13,032 nucleotides of DNA, taken from positions 1 to 13,032 of the forward strand of contig MGOA01000044.1 of the NCBI GenBank assembly GCA_001796965.1. Reading direction: 5' to 3'. Below the pieces are notes generated by a model. It saw only the letters and a list, made by a program, of their open reading frames with translations. It was not told the origin of the DNA and ran no database searches. The translations under genes and the position numbers were made by a program. Every line of letters begins with the position of its first letter. Position 1 is the stretch's first letter. This DNA comes from Chloroflexi bacterium RBG_16_64_43 (GTDB taxonomy: Bacteria; Chloroflexota; Anaerolineae; Anaerolineales; RBG-16-64-43). Shown here piece by piece: positions 6,533-13,032 of the stretch.

Positions 6533-7876
6533 CTAGGCGTTCTCGAGGTACCGCGCGATTTCCCAATCGGTCACATGGATGCGGTAGTCGTCCCACTCCT
6601 CACGCTTGGCGCGGTCGAAGGCGGCATACAGATTGCTGCCGAGCGCGCTCTTGAGCACTTCGTCCTTGGCCAGCGCATCCAGCGCCTCCAGCAGCGATCC
6701 CGGAAGTACAGGGATGCCGCGCGCCGCCACGTCCTCCGTCTTCAGGTGATACACGTCTACATTGTTGACGTGTGCCGGGGGCTTGAGCTTGCGGTCCACT
6801 CCGTCCATGCCCGCCGCCAGCATGGCGGCGAAAGCCAGGTACGGGTTGCAGGAGGGGTCGGGGAAGCGCAGCTCGATGCGCGTGCCGGTGGTTTTACCCG
6901 GCGTCGTGCGCGGGATGCGGATGAGGGCGGAGCGGTTGATCTGCGCCCAGCAAACGAACACCGGGGCCTCGTAGCCGGGGACGATGCGCTTGTAGGAGTT
7001 GACCGAGGGCGCGACGATCGCCGCTAGCGCCCGGGCATGCTCGATCAGCCCGGCCATGAAGGAATAAGCCAGCGGCGAAAGCAGGAACTCGTCCTTAGGG
7101 TTGTAGAAGAGATTCACGCGCTTACCGCCGCGCGACGGTTCGAACAAGCTCATGTGGGTGTGCATTCCCGATCCGTTGATGCCGAACACCGGCTTGGGCA
7201 TGAAGGTGGCCGTCAAGTCGTGCATGTTGGCCACCGCCTTGACCGTGTACTTGAAGGCCACCGCGTTGTCGGCGGTGGATAGCGCATCCGCGTACTGGAA
7301 ATCGATCTCGTGCTGGCCGAGAGCCACTTCGTGGTGCCCCATCTCAACGTTCAGGCCCATCGCGATCAGGTTGCTGATGATCTGGTTGCGCACGCGCTGG
7401 GCCTCGTCCCGCGCCGAGAAGTCGAAATACGAACCCGTATCGTAGGGGACCGGGTGGATATCGCCACCGTTGCGGCGGAACAGGAAGAACTCGAGTTCCG
7501 GACCGGTGTTGAATTCCCAGCCGCGCGCGCGTGCCTTGGCGAGCATTCGCTTGAGGGCGCCGCGCGGGTCGCTGTCGAACGGCTTGCCGTCCGCGCCAAA
7601 CACGTCGCAGAAGACGCGCGCCCGGCGCCGCTCGGGTTCGCTCCACGGAAAGACGCGGTAGGTCGCGGCATCCACGCGGAGAAGCATGTCGCTTTCCTGA
7701 ATGCGAGCGAAACCCTCCACCGACGAGCCGTCGAACCAGATGCCGTCGGCGATCACCTCCGCCAGACGGTGCACGGGGATGTCCACGCTCTTGATCGTCC
7801 CCACCACATCGGTGAATTGCAGACACACGAACTTGACGCCGTCCTGACGTGCGCGCGCGACCAGATCGATGGCCAT
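6533..7876 (-). CDS. glnA: Glutamine synthetase, type I (alpha-like)
   Basis: A 447-residue enzyme, normal for the family, that makes glutamine from glutamate, ammonia and ATP in the cytosol as a dodecamer. Seen in order: FTDVVGTIKSVDIP, DGSSVEGFARIQESD (latch region), TGPELEFFLF with catalytic glutamates, HHEVALGQHEIDF, NGSGMHTHMS with the substrate-loop histidine, VNSYKRIVPGYEAP, and RFPDPSCNPYLAFAAMLAAG. R58 in the GFARI motif corresponds to the arginine used in feedback inhibition in Bacillus-type enzymes. The adenylylation loop and insertion of the beta type are not seen, so control by GlnE is unlikely. The ATG at 7876 was chosen over a GTG at 7891 because GGGAGGAGG lies directly between them as the ribosome binding site. 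It is monocistronic, with a long leader and a strong promoter. Confidence 0.96.
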   Translation of the reverse strand: MAIDLVARARQDGVKFVCLQFTDVVGTIKSVDIPVHRLAEVIADGIWFDGSSVEGFARIQESDMLLRVDAATYRVFPWSEPERRRARVFCDVFGADGKPFDSDPRGALKRMLAKARARGWEFNTGPELEFFLFRRNGGDIHPVPYDTGSYFDFSARDEAQRVRNQIISNLIAMGLNVEMGHHEVALGQHEIDFQYADALSTADNAVAFKYTVKAVANMHDLTATFMPKPVFGINGSGMHTHMSLFEPSRGGKRVNLFYNPKDEFLLSPLAYSFMAGLIEHARALAAIVAPSVNSYKRIVPGYEAPVFVCWAQINRSALIRIPRTTPGKTTGTRIELRFPDPSCNPYLAFAAMLAAGMDGVDRKLKPPAHVNNVDVYHLKTEDVAARGIPVLPGSLLEALDALAKDEVLKSALGSNLYAAFDRAKREEWDDYRIHVTDWEIARYLENA

Positions 7877-8240
7877 GGGTCCTCCTCCCACGTAGCACTA
7901 GGCGCTACCGGCGCACGCGGCGGGTCCTCCGCCGGGTGCGGGTAGGCTGGAGCGGGAAGTGGACTCCCGCCCTCGAATGGGTTGAGTGCTTGGTGCGAGT
8001 GGTGCCGCCACGACCCGGTCCGCTTGTCCCGCACGTCGCCGCGCGGCTTTCGGACCACGGCCATCTTCGGGGGGAGGGAGCCTGTGGCAAGCTCCGGAGG
8101 CATCCGCTGATCTGATCGATTTTCTCCCCGGATCGGTCTCCGGGGATTGGCCTCGCCTCGCGGCGAGGAACCTCCGCCTCGTTGTCTTACGCCGTAAGGC
8201 TGCGCAAGACCCAGACGCTGCACCCCGCGCTACAACTTCG
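7877..8240 (-). promoter_or_regulatory. Long structured 5' leader of glnA
   Basis: If transcription starts just downstream of the promoter at 8247-8275, the glnA mRNA has a leader of about 360 bases without a convincing gene. It contains clear hairpins. One is an 8-bp stem with arms at 8125-8132 and 8139-8146 (TCCCCGGA / TCCGGGGA). Shorter ones read CTTAC-GGC-GTAAG and CCTCG-CCG-CGAGG on the minus strand. I could not match it to the known glutamine riboswitch. It ends at the GGGAGGAGG ribosome binding site. Confidence 0.45.
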
Positions 8241-8246
8241 CGCGGC

Positions 8247-8275
8247 ATTATAGCCGTGTGGCGCGGGAGAGTCAA
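8247..8275 (-). promoter_or_regulatory. glnA: Near-consensus sigma-70 promoter for glnA
   Basis: On the minus strand TTGACT (8270-8275) and a perfect TATAAT (8247-8252) are separated by exactly 17 bases. This is the strongest promoter in the window. It points at glnA and lies about 370 bases before its ATG. No other gene start lies between. Confidence 0.85.
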
Positions 8276-8352
8276 TTGCTCCGCGCCAGGGCTGGCCCGC
8301 GGCGGATGCGGCATGGCCCGGCCGTCCACCGTCACGCTCTCGCCGCGCCGGA

Positions 8353-8360
8353 TGTAGAAT
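8353..8360 (+). promoter_or_regulatory. -10-like element before the EF-Tu-domain-II-like gene
   Basis: TGTAGAAT at 8353-8360, with only a weak -35 (GTCACG at 8331). It would give a leader of about 60 bases to the ATG at 8426. The same octamer precedes the amidohydrolase at 11189. Confidence 0.35.
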
Positions 8361-8425
8361 GGACTGAATGCACGATGGGGATGGCGGGCCGCGCCCGCCT
8401 GCAACGGAACAGCATGGAGGCAGCC

Positions 8426-8686
8426 ATGACGACTGGAGAGCGAGTGGGAGTGGTGACGCACTACTATGACCGCCTGAGCGTTGCGGTGCTCACGCTCACC
8501 CGGCCCCTTCAGCTGAACGCTGTGGTCCACTTCCTGGGGAAATCGACGGATTTCCAGCAGCAAGTGACCTCGATGCAGGTGGATCACCAGCCGGTCACTG
8601 CGGCCGAAGCTGGCGAGGTCGCGCTGGAGGTCAAACAGAAGGTGCGCCCGGGCGACGCGGTCTTCCTTCTTTCCGGCGCAGAGTAA
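8426..8686 (+). CDS. Small translation elongation factor-like protein (EF-Tu domain II-like fold)
   Basis: An 86-residue soluble protein matching, from memory, the short family annotated 'translation elongation factor-like protein' in archaea and Chloroflexota. It has the conserved opening GVVTHYYDRLSVAVLTL, then STDFQQQVTSMQVDH, then the closing VKQKVRPGDAVFLL. These are the beta-barrel segments of EF-Tu domain II, but there is no GTPase domain, so it is not an elongation factor itself. Its role is unknown. The ATG at 8426 is preceded by GGAGGCAGCC, better than any upstream in-frame start. It lies 82 bases before mutM on the same strand, possibly in one unit. The usual VGD turn reads LNA here, a small departure from what I remember. 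Confidence 0.82.
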   Translation: MTTGERVGVVTHYYDRLSVAVLTLTRPLQLNAVVHFLGKSTDFQQQVTSMQVDHQPVTAAEAGEVALEVKQKVRPGDAVFLLSGAE

Positions 8687-8768
8687 GCCTCGGCGCATGC
8701 ACCCGCATCATTCCCCAACCGCGGGGCAGGATACCCGCGGCGCGCTTGCTGCGCCGCCCGATTGAATC

Positions 8769-9602
8769 ATGCCCGAACTCCCCGAATTGGAGATCGTCCG
8801 TGAAGTGCTCGAGCGGCGTCTAGCCGGGCACACCATCGAGCGGGTCACCATCGATCCGAAAGGCGGCCCGCTCGTCGTGCGTGACCTCACCGGGCGGGGG
8901 CTCGCCGCGGGCCTGGTGGGCGAGCACATCCAGACATTCGAGCGACGCGGCAAGTACCTGCTCTTCCACCTCGCCCCCTCGGACTTGTGGCTCGTGGCCA
9001 ACCCCAAACTCACGGGCCGCTTCCAGTTGTGTGCACCCGGCGAGAAGAAGGCCGGCCCGGTTCACGTTACGCTATTCTTCGAGAACCCCGCCGAAGAGCT
9101 GCGTTACGTCGACCAGAAGAAGATGGGCCAGCTCTATCTCACGCCGGACCTGGAGCGCGTGCCGCTGTTCGCCGAGATGGGTCCCGAAGCCCTCGCAGTC
9201 ACGCATGAGGAGTTCGCCTCCCGCTTGAAGGCGTTTCGCGGCGAGGTCAAGAGCATTCTCGTACGCGCCGGTTTTCTGGCAGGCATCGGCAATGCCTACG
9301 CCGACGAAATCCTGTGGGCCGCGCGCTTGCACCCGTACCGGAAGCGCACCAGCCTCACTCCGGATGAGGTGCGAGCGCTGCACGACGCCATGGGTGACGT
9401 TCTGCGCACCTCGATCGACAAGGTGCGCCACGCGATGGGCGAAGCGGTGCACCTCAAGCCGCGCGACTTCTTCGCGGTGCACATGCGCGGCGGGCAGGCC
9501 TGCCCTCGCTGCGGCGAAACCATCTCGGCCGTCACCGCCAACCAGCGCATCACCAACTTCTGCCGCACTTGTCAGCCCGGCGGCCTCACTCGCGGGATGT
9601 AA
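8769..9602 (+). CDS. mutM: Formamidopyrimidine-DNA glycosylase (Fpg/MutM), variant
   Basis: A 277-residue base-excision repair enzyme that removes oxidised purines such as 8-oxoguanine and cleaves the abasic site. Catalytic P2 and E3 open the protein (MPELPELE). K62 in RRGKYLL matches the conserved beta-lyase region lysine. GIGNAYADEIL matches the helix-two-turn-helix motif. The C-terminal zinc finger is intact with C245, C248, C265 and C268 (C-x2-C-x16-C-x2-C). Two regions depart from E. coli Fpg. The HLGM-type loop reads NPKLTGRF, with L81 at the intercalating-methionine position. The PRRFG wedge loop reads DQKKMG, with M119 at the Phe position. Fold and catalysis look intact; substrate preference may differ. 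There is little ribosome binding site before the ATG. Confidence 0.92.
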   Translation: MPELPELEIVREVLERRLAGHTIERVTIDPKGGPLVVRDLTGRGLAAGLVGEHIQTFERRGKYLLFHLAPSDLWLVANPKLTGRFQLCAPGEKKAGPVHVTLFFENPAEELRYVDQKKMGQLYLTPDLERVPLFAEMGPEALAVTHEEFASRLKAFRGEVKSILVRAGFLAGIGNAYADEILWAARLHPYRKRTSLTPDEVRALHDAMGDVLRTSIDKVRHAMGEAVHLKPRDFFAVHMRGGQACPRCGETISAVTANQRITNFCRTCQPGGLTRGM

Positions 9603-9628
9603 CAGCCCCGATCATCCATGGAGAGGGT

Positions 9629-9841
9629 CGTGCGCGGGTTCTTTGCGCACGGCCTCCCCGTATGCACGCCTTACCCGTTGACAAGCGGATGATGCGTCGT
9701 GCCCTCGCCGAAGTGCACCGGTGGCGGGCACTTTACGTCGAGGCATCGAGCGCAGCGCTCGGCCCAACGCGGGGTACGTGCGCACATCGCGCGCCGGCGG
9801 GCACAGGTAAGGCATGCTATGCCCTCTCTCATGCCCGCCGG
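9629..9841. repeat. Cluster of perfect inverted repeats between mutM and btuF
   Basis: The 248-base gap 9603-9850 holds three perfect repeats. (a) CGTGCGC (9629-9635) with GCGCACG (9645-9651). (b) CGAGCGC, A, GCGCTCG (9747-9761). (c) CCGGCGGGCA (9794-9803) with TGCCCGCCGG (9832-9841), whose 28-base loop holds a second hairpin GGCAT-GCT-ATGCC (9811-9823). Repeat (c) begins 10 bases past the btuF stop. Repeat (a) begins 27 bases past the mutM stop. None has a T run, so they are not standard terminators, though they may end or protect the two convergent mRNAs. No gene is seen in the gap. Confidence 0.5.
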
Positions 9842-9850
9842 GTTGATGCC

Positions 9851-10846
9851 TCAGTATTCAGACTGCTGCCCAAACAGCTCGGGATGGATCAGGCGCGCCA
9901 ATTGTTCCAGGCCGTCGACCATGCGCGGCCCGGGTCGGCTGACCAGGTTGTCGTCAAACGGATACACCGCGTTCTGCTGGATGGCCGTCATCGATCCCCA
10001 GCCGGCGCGTGCGCTCACGCCCTCGATCGTCGTGCCGTAGGCCGTGTCGCCCAACAGGATGACTTGCGGGTCCTGGCGCACCAACTCTTCTGAACTGATC
10101 TGGGCAAACTGGCTCGAGAGCACCGCCCCCACGTTTGTCCCGCCCGCGGCTCGAATCAAGAGATCGAGGAAGGTCCCCGGCCCGGAGGTCCAAGGTTTGG
10201 TTGGGTCGGTGCCATCCAATTCGTAGAACACGCGCGGCGAGGTCGTGGCCGAGGTGAGTGTTTGGCCGACCGCGGTCACACGATCGCGCAGTTCGTCCGC
10301 CAACCCCTGGGCCTCGGTGCCGCGCCCGGTGAGTGTTCCCAACGACAGTACGTTTCCGTACAGTTCCTCGAAATCATCGGGATTGATCACCACGAACACG
10401 GTCAGCCCCAGCCCGCGCAATGTCTCGACCTGGTCGGGCGGGGTGATCTCCGCCGCGAGAATCAAATCTGGCTCGAGCGCGACCACCGCCTCGGTGTTGA
10501 GCTTGCCCATCCCGGTGGCGATCGCGGGCAGCGCCTTAGCGGCTTCGGGGTAGTCGGAGAACTCGTCGCGGCCAACTATCTGCGCGCCCGCACCCACGGC
10601 AAAGAGCAGCTCGGTGTTGGAGGGCGCGAGGGAAACGATGCGCTGTGCGGGACCAGCCAGGCGGACGGTCTGCCCGGCGCCATCGACGGCCTCCACCGTG
10701 GGTAGGGGGGGGAGGGTGGGGCTCGCCGGCGGGGCCGGAGGGTCCGCCGGCGCGGGCGCCGCTGGGGTGGCCGGCGCGCCGCAAGCGCCTAGCGCGAGGC
10801 CCAGCGCGAGGACGAGCGAAATACGACGAACAGCGATGTGCAACAT
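9851..10846 (-). CDS. btuF: BtuF-like cobalamin ABC-transporter substrate-binding lipoprotein
   Basis: A 331-residue lipoprotein. Residues 1-22 are a signal peptide with lipobox LGAC and acylated C22. A Pro/Ala stalk follows (about 23-50). The rest is a class III periplasmic-binding fold: QRIVSLAPSNTELLFAVGAGAQIVGRDEFSDYP at its start, EPDLILAAE, LGLTVFVV, a linking helix around GTEAQGLADELRDRV, then PRVFYELDG, FLDLLIRAAGGTNV and DPQVILLGD. It captures vitamin B12 or a corrinoid outside the membrane for a BtuCD permease, which is not in this window. The ATG at 10846 has GGAGGATTCCC before it. Longer in-frame starts run into the riboswitch and were rejected. The cobalamin riboswitch upstream supports B12 as ligand over haem or siderophore. 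Confidence 0.93.
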   Translation of the reverse strand: MLHIAVRRISLVLALGLALGACGAPATPAAPAPADPPAPPASPTLPPLPTVEAVDGAGQTVRLAGPAQRIVSLAPSNTELLFAVGAGAQIVGRDEFSDYPEAAKALPAIATGMGKLNTEAVVALEPDLILAAEITPPDQVETLRGLGLTVFVVINPDDFEELYGNVLSLGTLTGRGTEAQGLADELRDRVTAVGQTLTSATTSPRVFYELDGTDPTKPWTSGPGTFLDLLIRAAGGTNVGAVLSSQFAQISSEELVRQDPQVILLGDTAYGTTIEGVSARAGWGSMTAIQQNAVYPFDDNLVSRPGPRMVDGLEQLARLIHPELFGQQSEY

Positions 10847-10906
10847 GGGAATCCTCCGTGAAGCGGGTGTCGGTCTTGCGATCGACATGCGCCTCGGACG
10901 GTTGGG

Positions 10907-10936
10907 ACGAAAATGCCCCTGTCGATGGACAGGGGC
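10907..10936 (-). terminator. Intrinsic terminator of the cobalamin riboswitch
   Basis: On the minus strand GCCCCTGTC, a 4-base loop, and GACAGGGGC form a perfect 9-bp stem (10915-10936), followed by ATTTTCGT (10907-10914). It lies between the aptamer and btuF, as expected for a transcription-terminating expression platform. The U run is short, so termination may be partial. Confidence 0.75.
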
Positions 10937-10995
10937 GCAGCAGGACGAGCCGAAGCTCGGTTCCCGTCCCCTTCCGGCGAGGTATTTGGGAACGC

Positions 10996-11123
<128 letters not shown>

Positions 11124-11142
11124 AGGACTAAGTTGTGCTCGG

Positions 11143-11150
11143 ATTATACA
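11143..11150 (-). promoter_or_regulatory. -10 element of the btuF riboswitch transcript
   Basis: On the minus strand TGTATAAT, with a perfect TATAAT at 11143-11148. It lies about 20 bases before the aptamer. The -35 is poor (TCCTTG at 17-base spacing). Confidence 0.6.
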
Positions 11151-11188
11151 CCGGGCGCCAGCCGACAAGGACCCGCACTTGCGCTCGA

Positions 11189-11196
11189 TGTAGAAT
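11189..11196 (+). promoter_or_regulatory. -10-like element before the amidohydrolase gene
   Basis: TGTAGAAT at 11189-11196, followed by CGGGAGGGCGGAGG and the ATG at 11215. It would give a very short leader of roughly 10-13 bases. No good -35 is visible. It is back to back with the btuF promoter, about 40 bases apart. Confidence 0.4.
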
Positions 11197-11214
11197 CGGG
11201 AGGGCGGAGGCCGC

Positions 11215-12546
11215 ATGGCAAGAGTGCTGATTGAAGATGTGGACATCGTCACCCTTGACCCCGAGGCAACGGTGCTCCACGCAAGCTGCCTGGCCGTCGA
11301 GGGCGCGAAGATCGTGGGTGTGGGCCAGGCGCCGCCCGGTTTCCTCCCCGATGAACGCCTTGACGCCCACAACCACCTGGCCATGCCGGCGCTGTTCAAC
11401 GCCCACTGCCATGCCGCCATGACGTATGAGCGCGGCTGGGCGGAGGATCTGCCCTTCCCGCGCTGGCTGAACGAGAAGATCTGGGTCGCCGAATCCGCCT
11501 TGCGCGAGGAGGACGTCTCGTGGGGCGCGGCGCTCGCTGCCTGCGAGATGATTCGCGGCGGCGTGGCCGGGTTCAACGACCACTACTTTTACATGGACCG
11601 CGTGGCGGAGGTCGTCGAGCAATCTGGAATGAAGGCGGCTCTGGCATGGTGCGTCTTCGGCATCGGCGACGACAAAGAAATAGGCGCCAATCTGGAGGGG
11701 ACACTGCGCTTCATCGAGCGATGGAGCGGAAGCGCGGAGGGCCGCCTGCGCCTCTTCCTCGGCCCCCACTCACCCTACATTTGCCCGCCGGGATTCCTTC
11801 AACGGATTGCGGAGCTTGCGCATGAGCGGAACTTGGGCATCCATCTCCATCTTTCTGAATCCAAGGAGCAGGTTGAAAACTCTCTGCGCGCCAATGGAAT
11901 GAGCCCGGTCGCGCATCTGGATCACCTGGGCGTTCTGCAGGCGCCGGGTGGCTGCATCGCCGCGCACTGCCTCTTCGTCTCGGATGAGGATCTCGACCTG
12001 CTCGCCCAGCGCAAGGCCAGCGTGGCGCACACGCCTATCACGTATATGAAGCTGGCCATGGGCGTGCCGGACCTTTCTCGGTTCGCGCGCCACGAACTGA
12101 CGGTGGCCATTGGCACCGACGGCCCAGCTTCCAACGCCGATATGGACATGTTCGCTGCGCTGCGGCAGACAGCCATCCTGCAAAAGCATGTTCAGCGAGA
12201 TCCCACGGCCATGCCGGGCGACACTGTGCTGCGCATGGCCACACAGGCGGGTGCACGCGCCATGGGCTTTCCAGGCTCGGGCGTCCTGGCCGTAGGCGCC
12301 CCTGCCGATATTGCCCTATTGGATATGGATCGGCCGCATCTCCTCCCGCGCCATGACCTGGTGGCCAACTTGGTCCACTCGGCCAAAGCGGCGGACGTGA
12401 CCGACCTCATGGTCGATGGACGCTGGCTCATGCGCAAGCGCGAGCTGCTGACTCTTGACGAGCAGAAGATTAAGGCCATGGCCGAGCGGGGGGCACAGCA
12501 GCTCGTTTCGCAGGAGATGCGCAGCGTGCGGAAGTACGAGGAGTAG
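11215..12546 (+). CDS. Amidohydrolase of the MTA/SAH deaminase (ATZ/TRZ) family
   Basis: A 443-residue cytosolic metal enzyme, normal for the family, likely deaminating 5'-methylthioadenosine, S-adenosylhomocysteine or a related aminopurine or nucleoside. Metal-site residues visible are H64 and H66 (AHCHAAM), H212 (HLHLSES), H251 (AAHCLFV) and D302 (GTDGPASNADMDMF). The acid E215 lies in the HLSE motif. GPHSPYICP and the late SGVLAVGAPADIALLD composite-domain strand also fit. The usual AHTH reads AHCH here, a tolerated change as both histidines remain. It starts at the ATG with GGAGG upstream. A 6-bp hairpin GCGAGT-CGAT-ACTCGC follows the stop at 12547-12562 without a T run. Sure of the superfamily, less so of the substrate. 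Confidence 0.88.
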   Translation: MARVLIEDVDIVTLDPEATVLHASCLAVEGAKIVGVGQAPPGFLPDERLDAHNHLAMPALFNAHCHAAMTYERGWAEDLPFPRWLNEKIWVAESALREEDVSWGAALAACEMIRGGVAGFNDHYFYMDRVAEVVEQSGMKAALAWCVFGIGDDKEIGANLEGTLRFIERWSGSAEGRLRLFLGPHSPYICPPGFLQRIAELAHERNLGIHLHLSESKEQVENSLRANGMSPVAHLDHLGVLQAPGGCIAAHCLFVSDEDLDLLAQRKASVAHTPITYMKLAMGVPDLSRFARHELTVAIGTDGPASNADMDMFAALRQTAILQKHVQRDPTAMPGDTVLRMATQAGARAMGFPGSGVLAVGAPADIALLDMDRPHLLPRHDLVANLVHSAKAADVTDLMVDGRWLMRKRELLTLDEQKIKAMAERGAQQLVSQEMRSVRKYEE

Positions 12547-12671
12547 GCGAGTCGATACTCGCGCCGGTCTGCGTTGAAGCTGCAATGTGGCGTGCAGAGC
12601 AGAGTAGCCACGACTCGCATCACCACAACTGGCCCATCGGAGAACTACCTGCTCGTGGCCCATTCCCTCGG

Positions 12672-12699
12672 TTGCGCCCCGTGACATCTTGCGTACAAT
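12672..12699 (+). promoter_or_regulatory. Possible promoter before the second hydrolase
   Basis: TTGCGC (12672-12677) and TACAAT (12694-12699) with 16-base spacing lie about 145 bases before the ATG at 12844. The rest of the 297-base gap 12547-12843 shows only the hairpin at 12547-12562. Confidence 0.35.
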
Positions 12700-12843
12700 C
12701 CATCGGAATGGTCAGCCTGGCCATTGTTGCCACGCGCCGGGCCGATCCCCGGGGCGTCCCGAAACCACGCGGGCGCGACGGCGGGCGAGGTGCAGGGGGC
12801 GTTCGCCAAAGGGGTGCGCTACGAGCATCCCTTGGAGGAAAGC

Positions 12844-13032
12844 ATGCCGCCAGATCTTGCCGATGTGCCCCTGCTCGACTGTCATATCCACTTCGCCCAC
12901 CCCGATTTCATGCCCGGGCTGCTCAAGATCCTCGATGAGCACGGCGTCCGCAAGTTCAACCTGGTCTGCACTCCCCACCGCGCCCGCCTGAGCCTGGTGC
13001 CAGACGCGCTGTATCTCAAATCCCATCACCCT
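12844..13032 (+). CDS. Amidohydrolase_2-like TIM-barrel metal-dependent hydrolase (partial, cut by window end)
   Basis: The first 63 codons of a gene that stays open to the window edge. The protein begins MPPDLADVPLLDCHIHFAHP. The early H14-x-H16 after LLD is the metal-binding signature opening the amidohydrolase-2 barrel, and the next strand and helix (PGLLKILDEHGVRKFNLVCTPH) fit that fold. The ATG is preceded by GGAGGAAAGC, a very good ribosome binding site. The same frame stays open upstream through a GTG at 12814, so a slightly longer N-terminus cannot be excluded. It follows the deaminase-like gene by 297 bases on the same strand. Substrate unknown. Confidence 0.75.
   Translation, partial: MPPDLADVPLLDCHIHFAHPDFMPGLLKILDEHGVRKFNLVCTPHRARLSLVPDALYLKSHHP

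Noticed and set aside
6407..7027. 206-codon plus-strand frame starting after a GGAGGAGG sequence
   Set aside because: From 6533 on it is antisense to the unmistakable glnA gene, so it is not accepted as a gene; only its hairpin is reported.
7877..8240. Known glutamine riboswitch in the glnA leader
   Set aside because: The conserved glnA-type aptamer core was not recognisable on the minus strand.

Overview
The window is GC-rich bacterial chromosome with densely packed ordinary genes. It holds no rRNA, tRNA, CRISPR array, insertion sequence or phage gene that I can see. Several traits suggest Chloroflexota (Anaerolineae-like): two lipoproteins with Pro/Thr/Ala-rich stalks, a small EF-Tu-domain-II-like protein of the kind annotated 'translation elongation factor-like', an alpha-type glutamine synthetase, and clear GGAGG ribosome binding sites with sigma-70-type promoters. 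That placement is inference from protein style, not from a marker gene.

Layout. (1) 56-562, minus: a DUF6125-like cysteine-containing protein, divergent from (2) 770-1402, plus: a small lipoprotein. The 207-base gap between them holds a promoter for each and a palindrome at the lipoprotein's -35. (3) 1665-3807: a short KdpD-like sensor kinase (DUF4118 + GAF-like + kinase core, without the usual KdpD N-terminal domains) overlapping a KdpE-like response regulator, closed by a good terminator. (4) 4078-6313: an unrecognised 146-residue protein followed 7 bases later by an APC-superfamily transporter. The transporter matches the potassium importer KimA at each ion-site residue I could compare. 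A 7-7-7 inverted repeat sits at the presumed transcription start of this pair. (5) 6533-7876, minus: glnA, driven by a near-consensus promoter about 370 bases upstream, giving a long structured leader. (6) 8426-9602, plus: the EF-Tu-domain-II-like protein and an atypical MutM/Fpg glycosylase. (7) 9851-10846, minus: a BtuF-like cobalamin-binding lipoprotein behind a clear cobalamin riboswitch and terminator. (8) 11215-12546, plus: an MTA/SAH-deaminase-like amidohydrolase divergent from btuF. It is followed by the start of a second, TIM-barrel-type metal-dependent hydrolase that runs off the window at 13032.

How the genes may work together. The most coherent story is potassium homeostasis. A Kdp-type two-component pair lies immediately before a KimA-type K+ importer rather than before kdpFABC, and I see no c-di-AMP riboswitch in front of the importer. 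This suggests a rewired Kdp regulon with an unknown small partner protein. The remaining genes are housekeeping units: nitrogen assimilation, oxidised-base repair, B12 scavenging and nucleoside/SAH salvage, each with its own recognisable promoter or leader. The most valuable loci for follow-up are the KdpDE/orphan/KimA cluster, the glnA leader, the structured gap between mutM and btuF, and the altered intercalation residues of MutM.
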